Below, piece by piece: positions 22,201 to 34,105 of a stretch of 39,681 nt of DNA; position 1 is the stretch's first letter, and each line of letters begins with the position of its first letter. This DNA is from Chromera velia (taxonomy: Eukaryota; Sar; Chromeraceae), in contig JAHBMJ010000370.1 of NCBI GenBank assembly GCA_018398765.1, positions 9,465 through 49,145 on the forward strand, given 5' to 3'. The notes below the pieces were generated by a model that was not told where the DNA came from, made no database searches, and worked only from the letters and a program-made list of their open reading frames with translations. The position numbers were made by a program, and so were the translations under genes.

Positions 22201-23565
22201 CGGATCTGCAGCCGCAGCAGTCGGTCAGTTCTCTCTTTTTTTCTTTTTTTTTTCATACAGATGAAAGTAAATGCAGCCGCAGCAGTCGGTGAGTTCTCTC
22301 TCGAGAGAGAGAGAGACAGGATGATTGCATGACGACCGTGATGACTGAAGCGAAAGTGCGAGACAAGTACTTCGGGTTCCTCCCCAAGTCATAGACAGAA
22401 GCTTCTCAGGGAGACAAAGGGTAGGAGGGAGAAGAGAAGAGATGCGTGGCAGGAGAGAGACAAACGACAGCTCTTCAGCCGAAACTGTTTTCATGATGTA
22501 TTCTGTTGCTCTGGTTTTGTGTATGAGGAGGATTTTGAAGAAGATGAAGATGTGACGGTTCCTTCCTCTCCCTCTCTCTCTTTCTCAACTTGCCTCAAGA
22601 AGACTGTGTCTTCGCTTAATTGTTTTCTTTCTGCAGCGCCCCCTTTGGCAACTGTGTTGTCGTACACCCAACCGTTCGCTGCTGCGTGCACGCCTCTGCT
22701 GGGAACCGTCTTCGGTGAGTGAGTGAGTGAGTGAGTGAGTGTGAAGAGGACGGAAGAAAACTAAGCGTTCTTCGTAGACGCTTGATTGTTCCATGCACTC
22801 CTTCCAACCCTTTCGTATTTTTCAGGTTTTTCCGCCCTGGCTTTTCAATCAAGAACTCCAGAATTCTTTGCTGGATTTCTTCTGCTCTTGCTCCCATGCG
22901 AAAGGGAGGTCGATGTATATTTCCTCTCCTCTTCTCTCTTATTTTCTTCTCTTTTGTCTTCTTTTCTCTTCTCTCAGGGTTTGTTTCTTTGGGTGCCGCT
23001 GTGAAGACACGGGAAGAGGCAGGGATTGCACAGGAAGTGGCGTTGGAAGACGTCTACTCGGCGCGATATGCAAAGTTGAAACCTGTTGGGATCGGCTCTC
23101 TGACGTCAGTCGGGTTCAGTCTTTTTCTTTTCCCGGGTGTTTGTCTGGCTCTTTCTGTCCTGTCTTGTCTGTCTGTTTTGACGATGAGTCGAGAGAGAGA
23201 AGGGGAGAAAAAGAAGAAAACCACACAAGGTCTGTCTGTCTGTCTGTGTGCGTGTTCTCTGTGCCTCCCGGTCCTCAGCGTTTCTGACCTGAACAGGAGC
23301 ATGATTGGGAAGCTGGTTTGACGTGAATGCAATTGCATACTTTGTCTCTGTGTGCAGGGACGTGCTGACGAATGTTGCAAAGCGCGTCGGACTGAATGAA
23401 TCGCCAAAGGGGAAAGAGAGGGGGGAGCCGGGTGGGGGTGGGGTGAAGCTGCAACAGCAACAGAAGGAAAAGTTGGGGAAACAAAGTGGCAAGAAAGGTT
23501 CAACCGAAGAGGGCAAAAACTCTCCTCCGTCTCTTACACGAACGCCTGCAAAAGATTCACGATAG
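18624..23565 (+). CDS. Ala-rich multi-pass membrane protein with plastid-type presequence (9 exons)
   Basis: Exons: 18624-19185, 19642-19765, 20068-20458, 20896-20987, 21531-21672, 22163-22223, 22637-22714, 22978-23104, 23358-23565. Total 1,785 nt, 594 aa, phases closing. The start is a signal peptide (Leu/Val core LFVGLILSLSFVA, likely cut near AHG), followed by a Ser/Arg-rich stretch with few acidic residues. That is the bipartite pattern of complex plastids. A short conserved-looking block follows (MPFNFRWGLELEG, about 150-180). Then come a membrane span near 211-229 (MIPVIGLVMTVLSVLFYFT), an Ala-rich amphipathic arm, a hydrophobic hairpin (about 296-342), a span near 376-390, a second Ala-rich arm (391-457) and a second hairpin (about 459-492). 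The C-terminus is basic and Gln-rich. I do not recognise the family. Exon 6 may instead end at 22219 and use a mini-exon at 22261-22288. A tempting segment at 22826-22908 was left out because it breaks the phase. Confidence 0.75.
19226..19291. repeat. (CA)n(GA)n compound microsatellite in intron 1
   Basis: About 24 bases of AC followed by CACAGAG and about 30 bases of GA, inside the first intron of the Ala-rich membrane protein gene. Confidence 0.9.
21294..21384. repeat. Local direct duplication in intron 4 with T-run spacer
   Basis: The sequence CTCTGTTTGTCAAGAGCCCA plus TGCACAA ends at 21328 and again at 21384. The copies are separated by an eight-T run followed by AAAAGTAAACG. The layout resembles the splice-junction duplications at 22208, 29517 and 32712. 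Confidence 0.8.
22208..22301 (+). repeat. Duplicated exon end plus donor (29 bp, 65 bp apart)
   Basis: Copies at 22208-22236 and 22273-22301 differ at one base: GTCAGT versus GTGAGT, exactly within the donor. Between them lie a T-rich tract, the acceptor-like TTTCATACAG and ATGAAAGTAAAT. The second copy therefore forms a possible 28-nt mini-exon (22261-22288). Using it with an exon 6 that ends at 22219 keeps the downstream frame. Confidence 0.8.
22715..22741 (+). repeat. (GTGA)n repeat forming the donor of exon 7
   Basis: The intron begins GTGAGTGAGTGAGTGAGTGA, so six overlapping GTGAGT donors are spaced by 4 nt. Only the first keeps the frame with the next exon. Confidence 0.75.
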
Positions 23566-24130
23566 CACGGAGTTAGGACGTTGAAACACATACCCATACA
23601 TACGTTGAGGATTCACGATGGTACGCAGTGAAATTGTGACATGCAAGCAGCTTGTGGGTCAGGCTTGAATTCGACAGAGATGACTGACACACTGATGTGG
23701 AGTGATGGAATTAGTAGTAAGCTCCAGTTGATTGTCTCTCTCTCTCTCGATCAGATTCCTTCTCCTCTTCGTTTCTCTCTCCTTGCCTGCCTCTTCCTTC
23801 CTTCCTTTTTTTCTCCGCGTGAGTCAACTGACTCACTTTATCTATTTCTTCCTCCGTGGTCGATAAGATGATCTGGCTACCTCGCTTCTGTCCCCATCGC
23901 CTTCCTTCCTTCAGATTGGATCACTGCGGGCGCAGTCGGTCCGTCCACTCGTCTGACTGACCCCCTATCCGTTCGTGTGGCTAGTCGACCACCCACCCGC
24001 ATGTTCATCCGTCCATCCACCTCTCTCTGAATCCACACGGAAGTTTCAACAGAAATCTTTGAGCCAGTCTGTCGATCATTGAAAGCAAGGACACATCCAT
24101 CGATCAGTCTCTCCGTCTGTGTAGAGGCAA

Positions 24131-24271
24131 ATGGGAGGAAACCGCAAAGCGATGATCAAACCTGGGCCGGATGCCAGTCAACCTAGCAATCAACTTCAGT
24201 GGGTCACAGTCTACGTGAATTCAGACTCGGAGTCGGAAGCTAGCTCGGCTAGTAGCTCGGAAGAGCCTTAG
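24131..24271 (+). CDS. Small ORF with Ser/Glu-rich tail, unproven
   Basis: ATG to TAG, 46 codons, beginning MGGNRKAMIKPGPDASQP and ending in SDSESEASSASSSEEP. The acidic Ser/Glu end is unlike the surrounding AT-rich DNA. It could be the 3' part of a degraded gene or a chance frame. No acceptor was identified just upstream, and no family is recognised. Confidence 0.2.
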   Translation: MGGNRKAMIKPGPDASQPSNQLQWVTVYVNSDSESEASSASSSEEP

Positions 24272-24937
24272 CATACTAGTGGCCCTTATACACGGTATAA
24301 TATATATAGTCTATAATATAGACTAAATTATACTTACTTAATGGCGGTTTAGCTTAGAGTCTCCGAAACCAGAGACAAACGGCAACCCATGCATGTAGAT
24401 GGTGCACAACCTAGGCTTAATTGCCAGTGGAAATAAAACGATGAATGACATACCTATATGTTCCAAGACATAGAATTATAGTAAAAAATATATGTCATAT
24501 CAATTGAACTGTCAATCTCACATAGAATTTGGCAATCAAATTTGAATTAATGACAAACATGTTGAGAGTATATCACATTGTGCAGGAAGCTGACATTCGA
24601 TCAGAGCTAAGATCTAGTAGGAAACGGAGTTGTTGCTAAAGTGGTTCTGAACTTGTTCAATGTTGTTGACAGATATGTTAAAATTTGTTGTTCAAGTTAC
24701 AGGAAGTAACACTCTGATACTAGCCCCGATACTCGTTATAAACCCGAAGAGCCGGCAAAGACACGATACATGGTCCATGACATAGATACATTTTGGATGG
24801 TTATTAACTTAATTGCGATCGATGTAGCGGTGTTGTTTTAAATATCGGTATACGTTACTTTTTTGTATAAGATGATTAAAGTATATTGAGTTATAATTAT
24901 TGACTATATAGCTAGGATGGTAGTTTTTAATATAATA

Positions 24938-25050
24938 GAGAAGACTGCCCTAAGCTAGGCCCTGAGCGCTGCAATAATCTGTGTCTAGATGTGTATCGAA
25001 CCAGCTAGACGCTATAGACACTCATTTTTGCCCAATGACGATGGAGAATG
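24938..25050. repeat. Dispersed repeat, copy B (pair at 8001-8096)
   Basis: A diverged copy of 8001-8096 with the same order of short matches (GAGAAGACTGCCCTA, TATCGAACCAGCTAGACG, CGATGGAGAATG) and about 15 extra bases. It supports a dispersed element family of unknown class. Confidence 0.55.
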
Positions 25051-25942
25051 TCATTGATTATAAGAATTTAAGATTAGGATTAGAATTAATATCCTGAAGA
25101 TTGGTCTTCCATGCCAATGCCAAAACATGGCCCTCAATGTCCAACTTGCGGCTTCCATATAGGAGAGACGCCTATGTACGCCTATGACTATAACTATGAC
25201 GCATCATGATCGCCGCCATCATCATCCATATCTAGAGCTAGCTGGATACTTCTATACAGTACGGTTAAGAGTAATGAAAGTAGGACGGTTACTAGGCGGC
25301 TGCTAGGCCGCCACCGCCCGGTTACCAATTTTGTGGCTACGGTAGTAGTATTCCAATGGTAGTGGTAGTAGCTAAAAACGGGCAGATTTTGCCACATTTT
25401 GAGTTAAACTTAAGTATCATACTTCTAATGTTAGGCAAGGAAAAGTTATTATTTTCTAGGATGCCACGCTGCACTGCCTACGCCTAGATGCCTCATAATG
25501 ATAAAGACGGCTTTTGCAATTTCTTTTAACGATTTTTTCTAGGATTTTTTACTGCTATCATCCTTTAATAAGTATTAAATAACTGTATTTTTTTAAAGAA
25601 CACTATTCTTAATGCATGATGTATGTAAATTGCATAAGTAATCGAAGAATTATGATTAATGGATCTGTATGTGAAGACATAGATGCAAAACTGAAAGATA
25701 AACACCCACGTAACGGCTTCAGACAGGCAAAAAGTCATATGCCAGAGTTCCTAGGGGCTATATTGCAGAGTCTGCTTCAACAAATCCGCTACATGCCAAG
25801 AAATGCGTCGACCCTGCATGATTGCCAGCTATTTGTGCATGCCAGTTCTCGTCTCACCTCGATCGGAGTTCACATTGCTGCGTGTAAAGAGCAATGGCTC
25901 CAACCGCGTGAATCCACAATGACCGTCTCACTCTGGTACTCC

Positions 25943-28900
25943 TCACTCCCCAGGTGCGCTAGACTTTTTGAATAGATCCCTGAGCCCTCCCGCAACCTCT
26001 GCTACCGTCTCTACCTTCTCTACAGGGGACTCTGGTTCTCCTGCCTCCAGAGCAGCTGTGTCTCTTGGTCTGGCTTTTTTCTTTGTGCCCCCATTGGCAA
26101 GAGAGGCCCCGGCATTCTGAAGGACAGAGCCCCCCTGGAACCTGAGTGGCGGCGCTTTTTTGTACGAGAAGGCAACAGAAGTCTCGGGAAAGTTAGTCTG
26201 CAGGAACATCAGAATGTAATTCTTTTTCTTTACTTATGGCTATTTTTTTGGTGAACTCATCTTTGCTTTCTGTTTCAGCGGAGGGAGATAAACAGAGGTT
26301 GTGCTTGGCTGATGGAGAGAGACATCATTGCAACTATCCGCAGGGTTAGAACACGCAAGATTCGCAGCGATGAATAGAAAAGAAAACAGCATGACAGGAT
26401 TGTTGATTCTTTCCGCGCACTTGGTGAACCGTACATGATGGGCAGCGAATTGGGAACTTTCTACGGAAGAGAAAGGGTACAAATAAGGGCGGAACGCGGA
26501 GTGGAATGACAGATAGTCACTTTATAGGAATCCTAGGAGGAGGGGGGAAGGGCGGGAGAAAGGAAAGACGACGCAAGAAAAAAGGGAAAGTGGGCCACGA
26601 AGAAAAGAAAAAAGCAGGTCGTGAGCTCTTTGCCCATTCATTCTCTTCCTTCCTCCTTCCCTTTTGGGGGCAGATTCACTCACCGGTCGTGATTCTGCTT
26701 CAGTCGCACGACCGTACCCGGTAGTCTTCTTCGGATTTCCCCCCTTCCCCCCCCAAGCATTAGAGGCCCCCTGCCCTCCCCCCCCTGAGCGTCCATGTCC
26801 ACCCCCAGGCCCACTCTGTGTTGTCGTCATCTTCCATCCCTTCTGTTGAGGGAACATTCTCTGACTTCGGTAAGGACTCCGCTTACCCCCCTTCGTTGCA
26901 GCACCCGCGGTCTTTCTCACCTGACGACCACCCACACTTCGCGGCTGTCCACTGTCCGCCTCTACCTCTGACAACGGGTCAAAAGTTGCCATCACGGCTC
27001 CTATTCCAGATGCCTGGGATCGACTCCCCTTCTCTACCACTCTAGGAGGTGACCTCGTACGTCCAGGTGAACTGCGACAACTGTACGTGGGCTGGTACAT
27101 GAGCGCAGCAGCCTCCTCACCCTCTTCGTCTTCTTCGGGTTTACCGAAGGAGGGACCGGGGGGGTCGGTCTGTCTTTGTTGTTTTGGCGGTCGTGGCCGA
27201 ATCCGTTTCTGGGGCGGGGGCCCTCTGCTGACTTGGAATTGCATTGCGTCCTCGGTGTCTTCTGCGTCCTCCGGTGCATGGGGCTCTGAGAAGGCGGCCG
27301 CGTCGTGGCGATCGCCTGCGGATGCGAACAGTGGGGCCGCCTCCCAAGAGAGCTCTACCTGCAGGGAGAGAGAGCGATGGGGCGAGCTATGGTGCATTGG
27401 AAAAGTCAGAAAAGGGGGTGATTTCTGTGCACAATGTGATCACGTGTCATCTGTTTGCGGCTATAGAAACGGTCTTTCTTTATTTCTGAGAACATCCCCT
27501 TGCCGGTATATCGATTCTTGTGTCTGCCCGCGCAAAATATCTATGTGTCTGCCCACCCGCCTGTAGGGTAGTCTTGGCATCTGCTCCCTTGGCTCGGTCA
27601 AAAACCCCTTTTGCCGCTGTCCGCGACTAGACGTGTCTGTTTTGCATTCATTATTGAAAGCTTGTCTGTCTATTGTCTTCTTGCATGTGCATGCACGTTG
27701 ATGCTCTAGATCACTACTCACCGATCCCCTTTCTTCCTGAGGAGGCGCCCGCGTTTGCAGATGCACCTCCACCGTCAGTCGGTGTTGATTACCCGAGTGG
27801 GCCTCTATGCGCATCTGCAGATCAAATCCCAGAAGACAGGTCGGAAAAAACAAAAAAATCAAATTTTTGCACTAAATATCGTGCTCTTGATTGAGAAGCG
27901 CCTCCTTGCGGACTGCTCGCATGAACTCTTGGGGGGCCGGGAGGGGGGGCAGCGAGCTGTCCCCTGTCGCTGCTGTGAGAATGAAGAGATAAAGACTAGA
28001 AGAGGATTCAAGATATCGCCCATCGTGTCCCAAGAGAAAGTGCTCAAGAGGGAAAAAAAAAGAAACACAAAGCTGCGTCTGGGGGAGTAGAGAGGAGACA
28101 CCGTCGGGACAGCTAAGAAGGCATCGCGATTCGGAAAAGTGAAACAGACAGAAAGACAGTCTGACATACAGCAGAAATTTGGAGGTGAGGGCAGGTAACA
28201 GAGAGGGCATGGAGCGTGACAGAAGCGTACTGTCACAGCTTGACAGGCCTTTTTGAGCGTCATTTCTGCCTAGCTTGCTGCGAATACTCACTGGAGGATC
28301 TGCCTTCAATTGAGCGAAGGTGACTCCCGGAATTGCCCGGACCCTCTCCTCTATCTGCCTGATACCCCCTCCAGTCAGGTGGTTCTGGGAGACCTTCAGA
28401 CTCTTCAGGTAGGCAAAATTCTCTAGAAGCTGCGAGGAGAGAAGAAACGGAAGGCAGACGACGAAAAAAACACAGGACAACGGAAATGATCAAAACAGAC
28501 ACGTCGTTTCTTTTCTGACAATGCACACGTTGCTTTTCTACTATTTGCATTCTTTCATGAAAGAGGTTCCGAGATCGCGTCGTCAAGTCAGCGGCCGGCA
28601 AAAAATAAGAAGTCATTCATTTGCGCTTTCTGTTCGGTGTGAATCTTCGGACTCATGTTTCCTTTTCTACGAAAAAAGGAAGAGAGTAGCCACCTTCTGA
28701 CTCGTGTCTTACAAACAGATGCGCAAGGTCACTGCCCGCCCGACCGACCGACCGACCATGCATATTCTCGGCGCGTCCTCATCTGTGAGCCCGTTATTCC
28801 TCAGGTCGATTGACACCACGTTGTCCGAACACGAGTGCTCAGCAGCAAGCTTGCCAAGCTCCTCTGCATGCAGAATTTGTCAATTAATACAAAAAATTGA

Positions 28901-29111
28901 GGGGGGAAACGGTGACAGGCTCACTGCAAATGCGACAGCTCAGACTAAGAAAACCCGCGCAAACCAGCCTGACTCACCCAGATCTTTCTTGCTCAGTTCG
29001 AGGCCACTGAGGGGGAGTTCTTTATGGAGACCTGCCTCGAAGAGATTCACCAGAAGCTGACGGTGAACTCTGCAATCGATCAGACGAACAGAACAAGTCA
29101 CAGACACAGAG

Positions 29112-29147
<36 letters not shown>

Positions 29148-29148
29148 C

Positions 29149-29183
<35 letters not shown>

Positions 29184-29706
29184 GGAGGTGGAGAACAAAG
29201 AAATAATCTTTCTGCGCTGCCCATCTGGATTGAAATGAAAGATTGTGAGGGAAAACCTGATTTTCATGGCTTACAGCAACAGTGTCTCTTCAGCGGTTAG
29301 TGTTTGTTTCCTCCTTTTACAAACCGACACAGGTCGATTTGACGCCACTGCACTTTTATTTATCCTTTCTTACGCAAGCAAAGAACGGCTCTCTCTGATG
29401 TCAGCATCCGAGGTCTCCAAAAAAGGATTCATCCGTCTTCCTCCTCCTTCGTTGCTCTGGCTATTAATAATTTGTTCCAAGACACAAACATCCAACCATC
29501 CCCCCCCCAACTAAACCGATTGACGTACCTTGTCTGGAACTCCTCTGCCCTCTGCAGCTTCTCTTTCATACAGAAAAAAAAAAAAAAACGATTGACGTAC
29601 CTTGTCTGGAACTCCTCTGCCCTCTGCAGCTTCTCGAACAGCGACAGGTTCCGGACTCTCATGGAGGACCCGACCTGGTTGGCCTTGGCGAGGTCCTGCA
29701 CGCACG

Positions 29707-29768
<62 letters not shown>

Positions 29769-30807
29769 CAGATACAGATACAAACAGAGAGAGAGGGAGA
29801 GAGAGGCAGAGAGAAAGAGACGGGGAAAGAGGAAAATACAGAGAGAGACTGAAAGAGAGGGTACATGGATGAGAAGAGTGAAAGAGAGAATATCGCCAAG
29901 TTAGAGGCAGGCAGGCAGGCACGAGTTCACACTTCCTTTCAGACTTTGGGTCGATGCCTCAAGCGACAGAAGCGAGAAGAGAAAGACAAAGGCGTGAATG
30001 ACATCGGATAAAGGTGGGAAAACAGAACGAGTGATTCCACCCTTCGTACAAACGTACGCACCCAAATAACCCTACGTACCCACTCACCTACCTGCATGTA
30101 CGTCTCCGCTGCCTCCTGAGAATCGTGAATCATCTCAAGCAGCTGGGCGATTTTCTCCACCATCATCGGCACAGGATTGCGGTGTTGTTGAGCCTGCGTG
30201 GATCGTATAGGTCACACAGCAAGGAGCAGGAATAGTGTGCTTGTCACCTTCATTCGACAGTCCGTCTCTTTCTTGTTTCCGAATATCAAAGCAGCAGAAG
30301 CGTCCAAACATCCCAACAAACTCACCCTTGCAAGAAAGTCGTTAATCTTGAGCCTGTCGGTGAGGTCGGAGTTGGCCGCTTCAATCACGAGGGGTCGCAT
30401 CCGTCCGTTTTCGTCAAGAAGGTCTTCCCGTCGGATGTACGCTAACTCTGACGAAAGCTCCTCCTGCAATCAATCAGACGGGCATGCAAGCATTGATACA
30501 TGAAGGCTGGCTGCAGCCATACGAACTCCACAGACCACCAAGACCCCTGAGCAACAAAGGAAAGGCGATTTCCATTGTATGAATAAGCGCGGAAAAACGG
30601 AGTGACAAAAATTTCTGGGGCGGTACTCTTTCTTACGCCTGCTTGTCATTCTGGCTCACCGTCTTTGTCTTCGACTGAGTCGCCTTCTGCTCTGCTTGCA
30701 AGAGAGCCTCATGCATCGCGTGCTTCTCTCTGTGCATCTCTCGATGCCTCTCCTCGTACCTGCAAAAAGAGACATACATGTATACATGCATACAGACAGA
30801 CAGACAG

Positions 30808-30840
<33 letters not shown>

Positions 30841-32180
30841 TAGACAGACAGACAGACAGACAGACACACACACACACACAGACACACACACACACACACC
30901 GACGCTGCTCTTGCGTATTCTATGCAGATTTCTCTGCATGGCCCCTTCACAATCCTTTCTGGAAGTCCAGTGTGGCTTGTCCCCGTCACTATTTGAAAAC
31001 AAAAGCTCTTCCTTGATGCATACAGACAGACATCTCCATCCGGCACCAGAAGCGACTTAAGTGTGTGCCCTACTGATCTTTCAGTGACCCATGACACAAT
31101 TCGAATTGACGGACTGACTCGGCAAGCTCCCTCTTTAGGACGACTTTATCCTCCTCGCACCCTTCAACCCTGGCCTCAGCGTACTCCTTCTGCAAAATTC
31201 GTTTGTTGGTTGATTGGTTGAAAGAATGAAACGCAAAAACAATCTGTTCAATGCTGTGCGACGGAATGGTACCGAAAATGCCTCCATCAGAGTAGTTTGT
31301 TTCGATCCTCGTTGCAGCATATTCTTTTTACGACGTGAACCCAGAAATATCAAAAGAATGAAGACACTAGACTGTGCGAAAAGCCATCTCTGGGATTGGT
31401 TCCAGCCCATCAGCTCTGTCCTCTCCTTCCTTCCAGAGGGGCAACGAATGAATGCATGAATGAATGGATGAATGAATGGATCTTGTCAAAAGAACGGTTT
31501 CACCTCGAGAGGGCAAGACAGACCGACAGACTCCCAGTCAGAAACCAACAAAAACAAAGCATGGTCTTCTTGTCACGTGCATGCCGAAGATATCCGAGTG
31601 AACATGGAAGAGAGAAAGTAGGAGGGGGAGAACTGAAAGGGATGGGAAGGATTGGAAGCAAAAAAGGTGCAGAGAGACGGGAAAAGAGGGACGGAGAGGG
31701 AGGGAAATGCAGAACGATGGATAAATTCTCATCAGAGAAAGAGAGAAAGAAATCAAGGTGGGCGAAAAAAAAAGCACTCACCTCCGTCCTGAGGTTCTTC
31801 ATTTGATCGTTCACCTTCATCATTTGCTCTTCCAGGACCCCAATCTGCACCTGTCGCCTCCTCAGGTCCTCCTCTGCAACCAGTTGTCTCTTCACCGCCG
31901 CTGCCTTTCCTCTCTCTGCCTCTCTTGCCGCTGCATCTGCAGCCTGTCTCACCTCTACCTCCCCTGCAATGGTAGACTGGATGGACGACACTTGCGCCTC
32001 CAGTTGAGTGATGCGCTTCCCTCTGCTCAGGAGCTCGGTCTCATGACGCTTCAGCTCCAGCTGAGAGAGACGTACGGTATCCATCAGGGAGTAGGCCTGC
32101 ATCATGCGGAAGTTCATGTATGCATGTGCACACAGAGGGAGGGTCGATGATGAACAAGATTGCTTGTGTGAAGACACGGA

Positions 32181-32211
<31 letters not shown>

Positions 32212-34064
32212 CTTTTCGACCAACAAACAAAGAAAGAGGCAGAAGGAACAGAGGAAGGGAGGGCAGTTATATATTCGCAGAAATGTGCGTTTGCGTCTCG
32301 AACGCGACCCATGATGCCGTCAGCAAAGACCATTTACTTACTGAATCAGTGCCTCTCGCATCTAGCTGACCTTATCGGACATTTCTCTAAACTTTTCTGC
32401 GTTCTGTCTAGTCTCCTCCTGCAGAGATCCCGTGACGTTCTCTGCAGCCAGGAGCGCCTGCTTCAGCGTCTCGCACTGTTTCTCCCCCTGTTCCGCCCTC
32501 CTCTTTAACATGAGGATGTCTGAGTCCCTCGAAGAAGACGACAGCGCCTCCCCCTGCAGCTTTGCCTCGAGTTCCTCTCTATGGCCCTCCAGACGGTGGA
32601 TCTGCTGCTGCTGTCTGTTGGCTTCTTCTTGTTGCCGTCTCAGTTGGGACTCGAGACTTTGTTGTCTGGCCAGAAGCTCTGCGTTTTTCTTTTTCGAAAC
32701 CTGGAGAGCCTGGTCCATCGCTGCAATCACAGAGACATGCAGCATATGAATTTGCTTTCATACAGAATTGGTCCATACAGAATTTCAAGCAAATGCAAGG
32801 TCCATCGCTGCAATCACAGAGACATGCAGCATATGAATTTGCTTTCATACAGAATTGGTCCATACAGAATTTCAAGCAAATGCAAGGTCCATCGCTGCAA
32901 TCACAGAGACATGCAGCATATGAATTTGCTTTCATACAGAATTGGTCCATACAGAATTTCAAGCAAATGCAAGGTCCATCGCTGCAATCACAGAGACATG
33001 CAGCATTTGAAAAACATTTTCCAAGGAATACCGGCAGTGCATTTGTCCCCAATGTAAACGGAGGTTGAATGCATTCTTTCAGAAAAGCAGGCGGACAAAT
33101 GCATCTTGTCGGAGGAACGTACCAAAACGGTCACCAAGCTCAGAAGAGGCGGCTTGCCTCTCTCTACACACTGGATAAATTTCCCTTCCAGTCCTTCTCC
33201 ATTTACGTTTGCAAGTCCCTTCCAATTCGATGGAGGTGCACAGGTACAGAATGAGGCCTTCGTCTGTTTACTGACCTTCTATATCGACCTGTGCCTGTGC
33301 CTCCAGGTTGGCCACTGTTGTCCTCAGACTGTCTACTTCTGTCGCACTCTTCTTCCCGCTCTCCTTCTCCTGCAACAGCTCCTGCCGTCTGCACAGAGGG
33401 AGGCGGGGTGAAGCAAGAGATTACTAGGATGGGCATTTTTGTACTCCCTCATCACTTCGTTGCATCCTTCGAAGAACAAAGACCTTCTTCATTCCCTCGC
33501 ACACACTTGTAGGAGGCGTTACCGAGGAAAAACTGAAAAAGTGTGAGAAGAGCAGAAAAATGAAGTGAGGTCTTTTTCCCATCCCACAGTGATTATGCTG
33601 CTGTATAGTCTTCTCATCAGGCCACAATTCTTTATTAGGACAGTCTCGTCCGACTCTCACGACTTACAGTGACAGTGCAGCAGCCTCTTCTCTTTGCCTC
33701 ATGATTTCTGCCTCCCGTCTCTCCTTCTCCAAATTTGCCCCTGCCTCTGCAGCCAGTTTTCCCTGTTCTGCAGTCCTCTTGTGTCTCGATTCCTCCTCCT
33801 CTAGGAGACGAAGCAGCTGTCTGTTCTGCTCAGATAGCATGCGAATGTGGTCCTCCTTCGCAGCGAAGTCAGACATGGTCTGCTTCGTTGACTTCTCCAG
33901 GTGCTGCAGAAAGGGAGAGACAGGAGGTTTCTCTCAACGCAAGTCTTCTCTTTGCCTCCTTTCTCTTTTCCCCTTTTCTCTTTATGTCTTTTTCTTTCGT
34001 CTTCCCTTCTTTACCTTTTCCTCTCTCCTTGTCCCATCTTCATTTGATTGACTGAATTGATGCG

Positions 34065-34105
<41 letters not shown>

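Larger units (their letters stand above)
23566..25942. other. Intergenic region between convergent genes
   Basis: The first 500 bases are pyrimidine-rich and likely 3' flank. From about 24280 the sequence becomes AT-rich. It contains a 46-codon ATG frame at 24131-24271, a diverged repeat at 24938-25050 and a 119-codon frame at 25616-25975 that runs into the antisense of the last exon of the next gene and lacks features. No RNA gene is recognised. Confidence 0.5.

Noticed and set aside
22826-22908. Candidate exon with TTTTTCAG acceptor and GTCGAT donor
   Set aside because: It breaks the phase between exons at 22637 and 22978, whereas joining those two directly keeps a sensible membrane segment (LLGTVFGFVSLGAA). 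It could be a rare alternative exon.
32712-33006. CRISPR-like array
   Set aside because: Units are contiguous 87-bp tandem repeats without unique spacers, in a eukaryotic intron.
32579-33057. Long open frames on both strands across the 87-bp repeat, with a Cys-rich 29-residue period
   Set aside because: Follows from a repeat length divisible by three. Most of it is intron of the coiled-coil/LRR gene.
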